A stretch of DNA of 64,000 nucleotides from Planctomycetota bacterium. GTDB taxonomy: Bacteria; Planctomycetota; UBA1135; UBA2386. The DNA lies in assembly GCA_019636245.1 (NCBI GenBank), contig JAHBXX010000002.1, positions 34,586 through 98,585 of the forward strand, read 5' to 3'. Of this stretch, positions 35,116-43,232 are shown one piece after another. How positions within the stretch are numbered: position 1 is the first letter of the stretch; the number at the start of each line of letters is the position of its first letter. The notes under the pieces were generated by a model. That model worked only from the letters and a program-made list of their open reading frames with translations, was not told the DNA's origin and did no database searches. The position numbers and the translations under genes were made by a program.

Positions 35116-36354
35116 ATGCGGACGGCGACCCGGATCGGCGGCGTGCTGTGGGTGGCGACGGGCGTGCTGCGCGCGCAGGCGGCGGACGAGCCGCTGCAGG
35201 TGGTCGGCGCCACCGGTCCGTTCGCGACCCTGCTCGCCGACTGCCGGACCGGCCTGCAGCACGGCACCACGTCGGCGCCCGAAGCGCGCGCGCACGCCAT
35301 GCTCGGCCACCTGCGGCTGGGCGAGGTCGCGTCCGCCCGGGACTGCCTGGCCGCTGCCGTCGACGGCCTGGCCGACGCCGATGCCGCGAGCGACGTCGCC
35401 TGCTGGGCGACGGTGGCGCATCTCTGGTACCTGCGCGCCACCGGCGATGCCGCCACGGTGCAGCCTCGCCTGGCCAGCCTGCAACGACTGCTCCCGGCGG
35501 CCCCCTACCCGCGCGCACCCGCGCCCCGCTTCGCCGAGGCGGCGATGCGGCCGCACGCCTGGTTCTGCCTCGCCGCCCTGCTCGACCGCACCGGTGGCAG
35601 CGCCGCGACCGCCGCCGCGTGCCGGCGGCAGGCGGGCCGCCTCTGGCTCGAACTCGAGGGACACAGCTGGCAACCGGGCCGCGGTCATTTCCGCCCGCAC
35701 CCGACCCAGGGCGCCATCCGCGTGCCCGAGGGGCCCGATCCCTCGGTGCTCGCCCCGGCGGCGGCCGGCTTCCTGGTGGCGAGCGAGGACCGCCTGCTGC
35801 GCCACCTGCGCACCTGTGTCGCCACGCTGCCTGCCGGCGACGGCGACGGCCGCGCGATGGCCTGGCGGCTCTCCGCCGCCACCCAGCTCGGCGAGGAGGC
35901 GCCGATGCGGCGCGCCTGGGCGGAACTGCTCGGCGCCGATCGTCGCGCGGTGGTCGGCGATGCCAGCCACGCGGGCCGCTGGCTCGACGCGGCGCTGTTC
36001 GCCACCACCGGCCTGCGGCTCGCCACCGGCGCGGGCCTCGACGAGGGCTGCGTGCGCCTGCGGCCCTGGCTGCCGCCAGGACACCCGCAGCTGGCGCTGC
36101 GAGGCCTGCTGGCCGACGCTGCCCGCTGGGACCTCGAACTCACGCTGCGCGGAGGGGACCTGCACGCGGACGAACGCGGCGAACCGGCCCTGGCCGACCT
36201 GCCGCCGGGCCCGCGCCTGCGGGCGGCGCTGCGCCTGCGGCACACCATCGACGGCGGCGCCCGCACGATCGTGCTGCAGGGTCCGGGGGTGCAGTACGTC
36301 GTGCCCATGACGGCCGGCGATGCGTTCGCCTGCTCGCTGCCGCTGCCGCCCTGA
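35116..36354 (+). CDS. Hypothetical exported protein, helical toroid-like
   Basis: 412 residues with a signal peptide ending near Arg-Ala-Gln-Ala (residue 22). The sequence is helical through about residue 330 with spaced Trp and His. It then has a segment with R-L-R-P-W-L-P-P-G-H-P and L-R-G-L-L-A-D-A-A, which recalls the end of six-hairpin (alpha/alpha toroid) glycosidases, and a beta-rich tail. The resemblance is weak and no catalytic acid pair was found, so no activity is assigned. It converges on the anti-sigma-like gene with only five bases between the stops. Confidence 0.62.
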   Translation: MRTATRIGGVLWVATGVLRAQAADEPLQVVGATGPFATLLADCRTGLQHGTTSAPEARAHAMLGHLRLGEVASARDCLAAAVDGLADADAASDVACWATVAHLWYLRATGDAATVQPRLASLQRLLPAAPYPRAPAPRFAEAAMRPHAWFCLAALLDRTGGSAATAAACRRQAGRLWLELEGHSWQPGRGHFRPHPTQGAIRVPEGPDPSVLAPAAAGFLVASEDRLLRHLRTCVATLPAGDGDGRAMAWRLSAATQLGEEAPMRRAWAELLGADRRAVVGDASHAGRWLDAALFATTGLRLATGAGLDEGCVRLRPWLPPGHPQLALRGLLADAARWDLELTLRGGDLHADERGEPALADLPPGPRLRAALRLRHTIDGGARTIVLQGPGVQYVVPMTAGDAFACSLPLPP

Positions 36355-36359
36355 TCCGA

Positions 36360-37586
36360 TCAGCGGCTCTGCAGGCGGAACCGCAGCACGAGCCGGATCG
36401 GCTCGGCATCCGGCGCCCGCGGCCGATCGGCCGCGGCGGCCGCCGCGGCCGCCGGCGCCGACGGCGCTGACGGCGCCGACGTCTCGCCGCTGTGCAGTTG
36501 CAGGTCGACGCCCGCCGCGAACACACCGAGCCGGGCCAACAGGGCGGCGACGTCCTGCCGCGAACCCTCGACCAGCCAGTCGTGCTCGCTGGCCGCATCG
36601 GCGCCGCCGGCCGTCGCTTCGGCCTTCGCCTTGGCCGCGCTCTCGGGGCCCGGCAGCGGCAGCAGCCACAGACCGGCGACCTGCAACCAGCCCGGCTCGG
36701 CAGCGGCCTTCCGTTCCGCCACCGGGTTCGCTGGCGCCAGCTGCGCGACCAGGAACGCATCCAGGCGGCGGCTCGCGTCGGCATCCGGGGTCGCGGGCGC
36801 TCCCTCGCGGGCAGCCCGGGCCCTGAACAGGTCGGCGGCCGCCGGCGCCCGCCCCTGCACGACGACCAGCGGCAACCGCCCGGGTTCCGCCGGGCCGGGC
36901 GCCGCGGCGGACGGCACGGGTGGCGCGGCGCCGAGTCCGGTGGCGAGCACGCCGACGGCCTCCTTGGCCTTGGCGTCCTCGCCCCGGGGGTCCTCGCCGG
37001 CGGGTGCTGGCGGTGCGCGGCGCGCGCCCCGCGGCGGCGCAGCGATTTCGGCGGCACCCTCACCGCGATCGCCGTCGCCGGCCCCGGCCCTGTGCCGCTG
37101 CATGCCGACGCCGCCCTTCAGCGCCGTATCCTCCGTCGGGGGCCGCACGCCGTCGTGACCGGCCGGCTCGCTCCCGCCCGGTGGCGCGACGGCCGGGGAC
37201 TCGCCGTCCCGCGTGGCGACGGCCAGGCTCTTGCCCGGCTGGCCCGTGCCCGACCAGGCATCGACGAGCAGCGCGACCACCAGCAGCGCCGCCGCCGTGG
37301 CCAGGCTCCACACCAGGGGTCGCAGCCGCCAGGGGCTCCGCCCTGGGGCCGTCGTTCCCTGGCCGGCGGCGATCGCCGCCAGGATCCGGTCGGCGAGCTG
37401 CACCGACGGTCCCGGCTCCTGCAGGGCCCGGCGCAGCACGGCGACCGTGCGTTCGTACTGCTCGAGGTCCTGCCGCAGCTGCGGGTTGACGCGCAGCTCG
37501 GCCTCGAAGCGCTCGCGGTCCTTGCCGGTGAGCCGGCCGTCGACCCAGTCGCCGATGCGGTCGTCGACTTCGCGTCCGGGCCGCAT
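36360..37586 (-). CDS. Putative anti-sigma factor, single-span membrane protein
   Basis: 408 residues. The N-terminal 70 residues look like a short zinc-less anti-sigma domain (D-x-x-x-G-x-x-D-x-x-L-x-x-x-x-x-x-x-F-E-x-x-L and a helix of Gln/Glu/Arg). One transmembrane helix follows near residues 91-110, then a Pro/Ala/Glu-rich extracytoplasmic linker and a globular part (about 255-370) ending in a poly-Ala stretch. ATG 37586 shares one base with the ECF sigma stop (TGATG), a classic sigma/anti-sigma coupling. Partnership with that sigma factor is inferred from position. The extracytoplasmic half may be the sensor. Confidence 0.7.
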   Translation of the reverse strand: MRPGREVDDRIGDWVDGRLTGKDRERFEAELRVNPQLRQDLEQYERTVAVLRRALQEPGPSVQLADRILAAIAAGQGTTAPGRSPWRLRPLVWSLATAAALLVVALLVDAWSGTGQPGKSLAVATRDGESPAVAPPGGSEPAGHDGVRPPTEDTALKGGVGMQRHRAGAGDGDRGEGAAEIAAPPRGARRAPPAPAGEDPRGEDAKAKEAVGVLATGLGAAPPVPSAAAPGPAEPGRLPLVVVQGRAPAAADLFRARAAREGAPATPDADASRRLDAFLVAQLAPANPVAERKAAAEPGWLQVAGLWLLPLPGPESAAKAKAEATAGGADAASEHDWLVEGSRQDVAALLARLGVFAAGVDLQLHSGETSAPSAPSAPAAAAAAAADRPRAPDAEPIRLVLRFRLQSR

Positions 37587-38344
37587 CACCCGAACTCCTG
37601 CAGCATGGCCTGCAGCAGCAGCCGACCCCGGTGGATGCGCGAGCGCACCGTGCCGATCGGCAGGTCGAGCACGGCGGCGATCTCCTCGTAACCGAGCGAC
37701 TCCATGTCGCGCAGCACGACGGCGGCCCGGAACTCCTCCGGCAGGCGGCCGACGCAGGCGCGCACGCGGGCCAGGAACTCCCGCTGGTGCGCCCGTTCGC
37801 CCGGATCGACCTCGCGCCCCGGCGGCGCGAGGTGCAGATCCTCGGTGCCGGGCAGCGGCGCATCGATCGACAGCGTGCGGCGGTTGCGCTTCTGCGCCCG
37901 GCGGCGGCGGTAGTCGCTGATGGCGACGTTCATCGCGATGCTGTGCAGCCAGGTCACGAAGCGCACCCCGCCGTCGAACGCGGGCAGGCCCTTGTGCACG
38001 CGCAGGAACACCTCCTGCGTCAGGTCCTCGGCGTCGCCGCGGTCGCAGTGCAGCACGGACGTCATCACTCGCATCACCCGGTCCTGGAACATCTCGAGCA
38101 GGCGGCGGAACGCATCGGTGTCGCCGCGCTGGGCCGCCAGCATCGCGTCGCGCGCCGGATCGGCCTCGGCCAGGTCGTCGCCGAGGCCACGCTCGACCGC
38201 GGCGCCGCGGCCGCCCAACCGCAGCGGTGCCGGCTGGGAGCCGGGCTGCAGACGCGGCGGGGCCGGCGCGGTTCCTTCGACGGCGGGCTTTTTCTCGGCG
38301 GTCAAGGGGCTCGGTGCACGGCGGGACAGGCGGGTGCAAGGCAC
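37586..38344 (-). CDS. ECF-type RNA polymerase sigma factor
   Basis: 252 residues. Region 2 (about 78-150) includes D-A-E-D-L-T-Q-E-V-F-L-R for core binding and the -10 element, and region 4 (about 198-247) includes L-P-E-E-F-R and the helix-turn-helix Y-E-E-I-A-A-V-L-D-L-P-I-G-T-V-R-S-R. The first 60 residues are a Pro/Ala-rich extension not needed by the family. GTG 38344 is the annotated start; TTG 38302 is possible. It is coupled to the downstream membrane protein, its probable antagonist. No target promoter is evident in the window. Confidence 0.92.
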   Translation of the reverse strand: MPCTRLSRRAPSPLTAEKKPAVEGTAPAPPRLQPGSQPAPLRLGGRGAAVERGLGDDLAEADPARDAMLAAQRGDTDAFRRLLEMFQDRVMRVMTSVLHCDRGDAEDLTQEVFLRVHKGLPAFDGGVRFVTWLHSIAMNVAISDYRRRRAQKRNRRTLSIDAPLPGTEDLHLAPPGREVDPGERAHQREFLARVRACVGRLPEEFRAAVVLRDMESLGYEEIAAVLDLPIGTVRSRIHRGRLLLQAMLQEFG

Positions 38345-38433
38345 ACCCTGGGTGCGACCGCGGCGCCAGGATACCCTCGGCGACGCGGCGCGGCGACGGC
38401 TGCACGACGCGCGACCGCGCGAGATCTTCCGCC

Positions 38434-38730
38434 ATGGCCGAGACCGTCTTCACCTTCCCCTGCCCGTGCTGCAACAAGCTGATCGAGGTCGACACGCGCT
38501 CCGGCCGGGCGCGCGCGGCGCGGCCCGAGGAAGCCAAGGGCGGCCGCAACCTCGACGACCTGCTCGCCGCCCAGCGCCGCGACGCGCAGCGCCTCGGCGA
38601 CCTGTTCGCTTCGGCCAAGGACCTCGAGGCGCAACGGGCCGAGCGGCTCGAGCAGCAGCTGCGCCGCGCCAAGGAGGAGGCGAAGAAGGACCCGAACGAC
38701 AAGCCGCGCAACCCCTTCGACCTCGACTGA
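38434..38730 (+). CDS. Small zinc-ribbon protein with charged helix
   Basis: 98 residues. The N-terminus carries F-P-C-P-C-C-N-K-L-I-E-V-D, a half zinc-ribbon. A second Cys pair is lacking, so metal binding may need dimerisation. Residues 40-85 form an Arg/Glu/Lys-rich coiled-coil-like helix. It stands alone between the divergent ECF sigma gene and the convergent feoB. I do not recognise a named family; small proteins of this type with an FPCP-C start are frequent in planctomycetes. Confidence 0.65.
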   Translation: MAETVFTFPCPCCNKLIEVDTRSGRARAARPEEAKGGRNLDDLLAAQRRDAQRLGDLFASAKDLEAQRAERLEQQLRRAKEEAKKDPNDKPRNPFDLD

Positions 38731-38764
38731 GGGTCCGCGCGCGGCGCCGCGCCGCGGCCCGTCC

Positions 38765-40690
38765 TCACGCCGGCCCGTAGCCCAGCCAGCTGCCGACCTG
38801 GTAGATCGCAACCGCGGCGGCCCAGGCCAGCACGGTCATGTAGGCGAAGGTGAACACCGGCCAGCGCCACGAGTGGGTCTCGCGGCGGATCGCCGCCAGG
38901 GTGCCGGCGCACTGGCTGCAGAGGGCGAAGAACACCATCAGCGCCAGGGCGACGAGGCCGTTCATCGTGCGCCGGCCATCGGCATCGCGCGCCGCCCGCA
39001 GCGCAGCGGTCAGGCGCGGGTCGGGCACATCCGGCGACGGCTCGACCTCGCCGAGGCTGAACAGGGTGCCGAGCGTCGGCACGACCAGCTCTCGGGCCGG
39101 GAACGCCGCCAGCACCCCCACCGTCGTGCGCCAGTCGAAGCCGGCCGGCGCGAACACCGGCTGCACCGTGCGGCCGATCGACGCCAGCCAGCTCTGTTCG
39201 AGGTAGGCGGCGGCCTCCTGGGCGTCGAGGCGCTCCCGCTGCGCCTCGCCGTCGTCGCCGGCCGGCGTCTCGGCGCGCAGGGCCTCGAACCGGTCGTGGA
39301 TCGCCGGCGGCCGCGGGAAATAGCCCAACGCCCAGACCACGACGGTCGCGAACAGGATCACGGTTCCCGCCATGCGCAGGAACGAGCGCACCGCATGCCA
39401 GGTGTGCGCAGCGACCACGCGCAGGCGCGGCCGCTCGTAGACCGGGAGTTCCATCGCCAACATCGACACGCCGCCGCGCAGCACCGTGCGCTTCAGCAGC
39501 AGCGCCACGCACGCCGCCACGACGACGCCGAGCAGGTAGAGCAGGAACAGCAGCAGGCCGGCCTGGTGCGGCGGGAAGAACGCGGCCAGCAGCACCACGT
39601 AGACCGGCAGCCGCGCCGAGCACGACATCAGCGGCGCCACGGCGATCGTCGCCAGGCGGTCGCGTTCGTCGTCGAGGATGCGGCTGCCGACGATGCCCGG
39701 GATCGCGCAGGCGAAGCTGCTCGCCAGCGGCACGAAGGACCTGCCCGAGAGGCCGACCTTGCGCAGCAGGCGATCGAGCAGGAACACCGCCCGCGCCATG
39801 TAGCCCGAGGCCTCGACCACCGTGACGAACCCGATCAGCAGCGCGATCTGCGGCACGAACACCAGCGCCGAGCCGACGCCATTGACGAGGCCGTCGACCA
39901 GGAAGCTGCGCAGCGTGCCGGCGGGAACCAGCGCGGCGATGCCGGCGCCGAGCAGGCCCTGCGCCGCCTCGATCCAGCCCATGAACGGCTCCGCGACCGC
40001 GAAGACGAGCTGGAACATCGCCAGCACCACCAACGCCAGCACGATCGGCCCGAGCAGCGGATGCAGCAGCACGGCGTCGATGCGATCGGTGCGCGACCGC
40101 GCGACCGCCCGGCGCGCCGCGGCGCCGGCCGCGCGGTCCGCTCGTTCGACCGGCGGCAGGACGTCGGGCAACGGCCCCGCGAGGCGCTGCCGCAGCGCGT
40201 CGATGCCGGCGCCCGAGGCGCCGTTCACCACCAGCAGCGGCACGCCGAGCGCCTGCTGCAGGCGACCTATGTCGACCGGGAAGCCCTCGGCTGTCGCGAC
40301 GTCGATCTTGGTCAAGGCCACCAGCATCGGCCGGCCCAGTCGGCGCAATTCGGCCAGCAGGCGCAACTCCACGATCAGCTTGCTGGCGTCCAGCACGACG
40401 CACAGGACGTCGACCGCCGCCGCCGGATCGGTGAGGTGCCGCAACGCCTCGGCCTCGTCGCGGCTGTGCGCCTCGAGCGAGGCGATGCCGGGCAGGTCGA
40501 CGATGCAGAGCGTCGTCGCGCCCAGGCGCACGTCGCCCTCGACGCACTCGACCGAGGTGCCAGGGAAGTTGACCGGCCGCTGCAGGCTGCCGGTCAGGTG
40601 CATCAGCAGCGAGGTCTTGCCGGAGTTGGCGCGGCCGACGAGGGCGACCCGGCGGCGCCCGGCGGTGGCCAGCGGCGGCGCCGCATTCAC
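38765..40690 (-). CDS. feoB: Ferrous iron transport protein B
   Basis: 641 residues. Fe(II) uptake across the inner membrane driven by an N-terminal G protein. G1 G-R-A-N-S-G-K-T (19-26), G3 D-L-P-G (65-68) and G4 T-K-I-D (127-130) are intact. The membrane part contains two Gate/nucleoside-recognition blocks with the conserved Cys-Ala-I-P-G segment. Length is somewhat below E. coli FeoB (773). GTG 40690 overlaps the feoA stop as GTGA. A Fur-like palindrome precedes feoA, implying iron control of the pair. Confidence 0.93.
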   Translation of the reverse strand: MNAAPPLATAGRRRVALVGRANSGKTSLLMHLTGSLQRPVNFPGTSVECVEGDVRLGATTLCIVDLPGIASLEAHSRDEAEALRHLTDPAAAVDVLCVVLDASKLIVELRLLAELRRLGRPMLVALTKIDVATAEGFPVDIGRLQQALGVPLLVVNGASGAGIDALRQRLAGPLPDVLPPVERADRAAGAAARRAVARSRTDRIDAVLLHPLLGPIVLALVVLAMFQLVFAVAEPFMGWIEAAQGLLGAGIAALVPAGTLRSFLVDGLVNGVGSALVFVPQIALLIGFVTVVEASGYMARAVFLLDRLLRKVGLSGRSFVPLASSFACAIPGIVGSRILDDERDRLATIAVAPLMSCSARLPVYVVLLAAFFPPHQAGLLLFLLYLLGVVVAACVALLLKRTVLRGGVSMLAMELPVYERPRLRVVAAHTWHAVRSFLRMAGTVILFATVVVWALGYFPRPPAIHDRFEALRAETPAGDDGEAQRERLDAQEAAAYLEQSWLASIGRTVQPVFAPAGFDWRTTVGVLAAFPARELVVPTLGTLFSLGEVEPSPDVPDPRLTAALRAARDADGRRTMNGLVALALMVFFALCSQCAGTLAAIRRETHSWRWPVFTFAYMTVLAWAAAVAIYQVGSWLGYGPA

Positions 40691-40995
40691 GGCCGCTCCT
40701 CCACCCGCCGCACCCGCACCCGCAGCGCTTCGCTGCGCCGCAGCGCCAGCCGGTAGCCGTGCAGCCGGAACAACAGCGGGTCGCCGAACGGGGCGCGCGT
40801 CAGCAGCTCGATCGCCGCACCGGGCCAGACGCCGGCGGCCTGCAGCCGGCGGGCAAGCGGGTCGTCGCCATCGACCCCGAGCACCTCGTAGAGGTCGCCG
40901 GCCGCCGCAGACGCCAGCGTCGGCTCGGTCGGGACATCCTGGCTCGCCTTCGGCGGCAGGTGCGGGGCAGGTGGCAGGGTCGTGGCGTCGGGCAC
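40687..40995 (-). CDS. feoA: FeoA-family protein
   Basis: 102 residues from GTG 40995. The C-terminal 75 residues form the SH3-like FeoA domain (L-A-R-R-L-Q-A-A-G-V-W-P-G-A-x-I-E-L and F-R-L-x-G-Y-x-L-A-L-R-R); the first 25 are Pro/Ala-rich. FeoA assists FeoB in Fe(II) uptake. A TTG at 41049 in the same frame would make 120 residues but would put the palindrome 40999-41015 inside the coding region, so the shorter start is preferred. No Shine-Dalgarno site precedes either. Confidence 0.82.
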   Translation of the reverse strand: MPDATTLPPAPHLPPKASQDVPTEPTLASAAAGDLYEVLGVDGDDPLARRLQAAGVWPGAAIELLTRAPFGDPLLFRLHGYRLALRRSEALRVRVRRVEERP

Positions 40996-40998
40996 TTG

Positions 40999-41015
40999 TT
41001 GAGACTCGATCTCAA
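40999..41015 (-). promoter_or_regulatory. Fur-like operator in front of feoA
   Basis: TTGAGA-CTCGA-TCTCAA, a 17-base sequence with perfect 6-base arms, three bases upstream of the preferred feoA start. The arms match the TTGAGA/TCTCAA halves of Fur-type 7-1-7 boxes in several bacteria, although the centre deviates. Iron-dependent repression of feoAB is the likely meaning. No Fur or DtxR gene is in the window to compare. Confidence 0.5.
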
Positions 41016-41088
41016 TGCGGGATGATGCCGCCGCCGGCGCCGGATGCAAGCTCGCCGCTGTCCGTAGGCGCCGGCGATCGGCCGCGGT

Positions 41089-41117
41089 TTGTGGCCCCGC
41101 ACGCCACGCCGTAGGTT
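41089..41117 (+). promoter_or_regulatory. Possible promoter of pnp
   Basis: TTGTGG (41089-41094), 17-base spacer, TAGGTT (41112-41117). The -10 box ends only ten bases before the pnp ATG at 41128, so the mRNA would have almost no leader. Weak -35; the assignment rests on spacing and the match to other promoters in the window. Confidence 0.38.
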
Positions 41118-41127
41118 AGCCCGCTCC

Positions 41128-43212
41128 ATGGCGCCAACGGCCCACCGCATCACCCTCCGCATCGCCGGAACCGAACTGGTCTTCGAGACCGGACGCATCG
41201 CGCGCCAGGCGCCCGGCGCCGTGCTCGCGCGCTGCGGCGACAACGTCGTGCTGGCGACCGTGACGGCGGCCGAGGCGGCGAAGCCCGGCGTCGACTTCCT
41301 GCCGCTGACCGTCGAATACCGTGAGAAGTACGCCGCCGCCGGCCGCATCCCCGGCGGCTTCGGCCGCCGCGAGGGCCGCATCAGCGACCACGAGGTGCTG
41401 TGCAGTCGATTGATCGACCGCACGCTGCGCTCGTTGTTCCCCGACGGCTACCACCACGAAGTGCAGGTGCAGGTGCAGGTGTTCAGCGCCGAGCCCACCA
41501 GCGATCTCGAGAGCCTGGCGCTGCTCGCCGCCTGCGCGGCGATGCACCTGAGCCCGGTGCCGGCCAAAGGGCCGGCGGGCGGCCTGCGCGTCCAGCGCGT
41601 CCAGGGCCAGTGGCTGGCGTTCGGCGGCAAGCAGCAGCGCGAACATGCCGACCTCGAGTTCTCGGTCGGCTTCGGTCCGGACGGCCTGGTGATGCTCGAG
41701 GGCGAGGCGCGGGAGGTCGACGAGGCGGTGGCGCTCGAGGCGATCGCCGAGGCCGGCCGGTGGATCGGTCGCTGCCAGAAGGCCTTCGACGAACTGCGGG
41801 CCGCCGCCGGCAAGCCGAAGCAGGCCCTGCCGCCGGCCGCCGAGCCGCCGCCCCTGCCCGAGCCGACGCTCGCGGCGCTGCGCGCGGCGCTGCGCCGCAC
41901 CGGCAAGGCCGAGCGCCGGGCCGCGGTGGCCGCCGCCGAAGCCGGGTGGATCGCCACCCTGACCGCGGAAGCCGCCCCCGCCGCCCGCGCCGCCTTCGCC
42001 GCCGCCGCCTGGACGGAGACACGCGCGCTGGCGCTCGACGGCCACCGGCTCGACGGCCGCGGTCCGACCGACATCCGGCCGATCTGGAGCGAGGTCGGTC
42101 TGCTGCCCCGCGCGCACGGCTCGGCGCTGTTCACGCGCGGCGAGACGCAGGCGATCGTGACCTGCACGCTCGGCAGCCCCGACGACGCCCAGCGCGTGGA
42201 CGGCCTCGCGGCGGACGGCGCCACCGAGCGCTTCCTGCTCCACTACAACTTCCCGCCCTACTCGGTCGGCGAGATCCGGCCGCTGCGCGGCCCCGGCCGG
42301 CGCGAGATCGGTCACGGCTCGCTGGCGCGGCGCGGCCTGCGCTGCGTGCTGCCGGCGGCGTCGGAGTTCCCGTTCACGATCCGGATCGAGTCGGAGATCA
42401 CCGAGAGCAACGGCAGTTCGTCGATGGCGACCGTGTGCGGCGGCTCGATGGCGATGCTGCACGCCGGCGTGCCGCTGGCCAGGCCGGTGGCCGGCATCGC
42501 CATGGGGCTGGTCTCGGACGGCGCCCGCCACGTCGTGCTCAGCGACATCCTCGGCGACGAGGACCACCTCGGCGACATGGACTTCAAGGTCGTCGGCACC
42601 GAGCGGGGCATCACCGCGATCCAGCTCGACAACAAGCTGGGCGGCCTGCCCGACACGGTGCTGGCCGGCGCGCTGGCGCAGGCGCGCGACGGCCGCCTGC
42701 ACGTGCTCGCCGCGATGCGGCAGACGATCTCCGCGCCGGCGGAGCCGTCGCGGTTCGTGCCGCGCGCGCTGCGCCTGTCGATCATGCCCGACGCCGTTGG
42801 CGCGCTGATCGGAACGCGCGGCGCCAACATCAAGGCCATCACCGAGACCTCGGGGGCGCGCGTCAGCGTCGGCGACTCCGGCGAGGTGCTGATCTACGCC
42901 ACCGAGCAGGCCAGCGCCCAGCGGGCGGCGATCCTGGTGCAGCGGTCCGCGGGCGTGCTCAAGGTCGGCCGCTGCTACCGCGGCACGGTCACCGGCGTGA
43001 AGGACTTCGGCGCCTTCGTGCGCATCAACGCCGTCAACGAGGGACTGGTGCCCGTCGAGGAACTCGACCGGGCGCCGGTGCGCCATGCCGGTGACGTCGC
43101 CCGCGAGGGCGAGGAGATGGTGGTCGCGGTGCTCGGCGCCGACGACCGGGGGCGGTTGCGGCTGTCGCGCCGCCAGGCGCTGGGCGTCGACGACAGCCAG
43201 ATCGAGTACTGA
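41128..43212 (+). CDS. pnp: Polyribonucleotide nucleotidyltransferase (PNPase)
   Basis: 694 residues. Phosphorolytic 3'-5' exoribonuclease of RNA turnover. First RNase PH core (about 5-220) with G-R-I-P-G-G-F-G-R-R-E-G-R, a helical linker, second core with H-N-F-P-P-Y-S-V-G-E, R-R-E-I-G-H-G and the catalytic D-E-D-x-x-G-D-M-D-F block, then a KH domain (G-A-L-I-G-T-R-G-A-N-I-K) and a C-terminal S1 domain (G-V-K-D-F-G-A-F-V). The expected segment A-I-Q-x-D-x-K reads A-I-Q-L-D-N-K. Length and order are standard. ATG 41128 lies just inside the candidate promoter; earlier frame is Arg-rich and unlikely. Confidence 0.95.
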   Translation: MAPTAHRITLRIAGTELVFETGRIARQAPGAVLARCGDNVVLATVTAAEAAKPGVDFLPLTVEYREKYAAAGRIPGGFGRREGRISDHEVLCSRLIDRTLRSLFPDGYHHEVQVQVQVFSAEPTSDLESLALLAACAAMHLSPVPAKGPAGGLRVQRVQGQWLAFGGKQQREHADLEFSVGFGPDGLVMLEGEAREVDEAVALEAIAEAGRWIGRCQKAFDELRAAAGKPKQALPPAAEPPPLPEPTLAALRAALRRTGKAERRAAVAAAEAGWIATLTAEAAPAARAAFAAAAWTETRALALDGHRLDGRGPTDIRPIWSEVGLLPRAHGSALFTRGETQAIVTCTLGSPDDAQRVDGLAADGATERFLLHYNFPPYSVGEIRPLRGPGRREIGHGSLARRGLRCVLPAASEFPFTIRIESEITESNGSSSMATVCGGSMAMLHAGVPLARPVAGIAMGLVSDGARHVVLSDILGDEDHLGDMDFKVVGTERGITAIQLDNKLGGLPDTVLAGALAQARDGRLHVLAAMRQTISAPAEPSRFVPRALRLSIMPDAVGALIGTRGANIKAITETSGARVSVGDSGEVLIYATEQASAQRAAILVQRSAGVLKVGRCYRGTVTGVKDFGAFVRINAVNEGLVPVEELDRAPVRHAGDVAREGEEMVVAVLGADDRGRLRLSRRQALGVDDSQIEY

Positions 43213-43232
43213 CGCGCCGGCGGCGGCAGGCT

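Noticed and set aside
36360..40547. One long minus-strand frame joining the putative anti-sigma gene to sequence antisense or out of frame to feoB and the sigma gene
   Set aside because: Only the part after ATG 37586 has sensible composition and overlaps the sigma stop; the rest is out-of-frame read-through.
40996..41049. FeoA extended to the TTG at 41049
   Set aside because: It would place the Fur-like palindrome inside the gene and add Pro/Ala/Ser residues not typical of FeoA.
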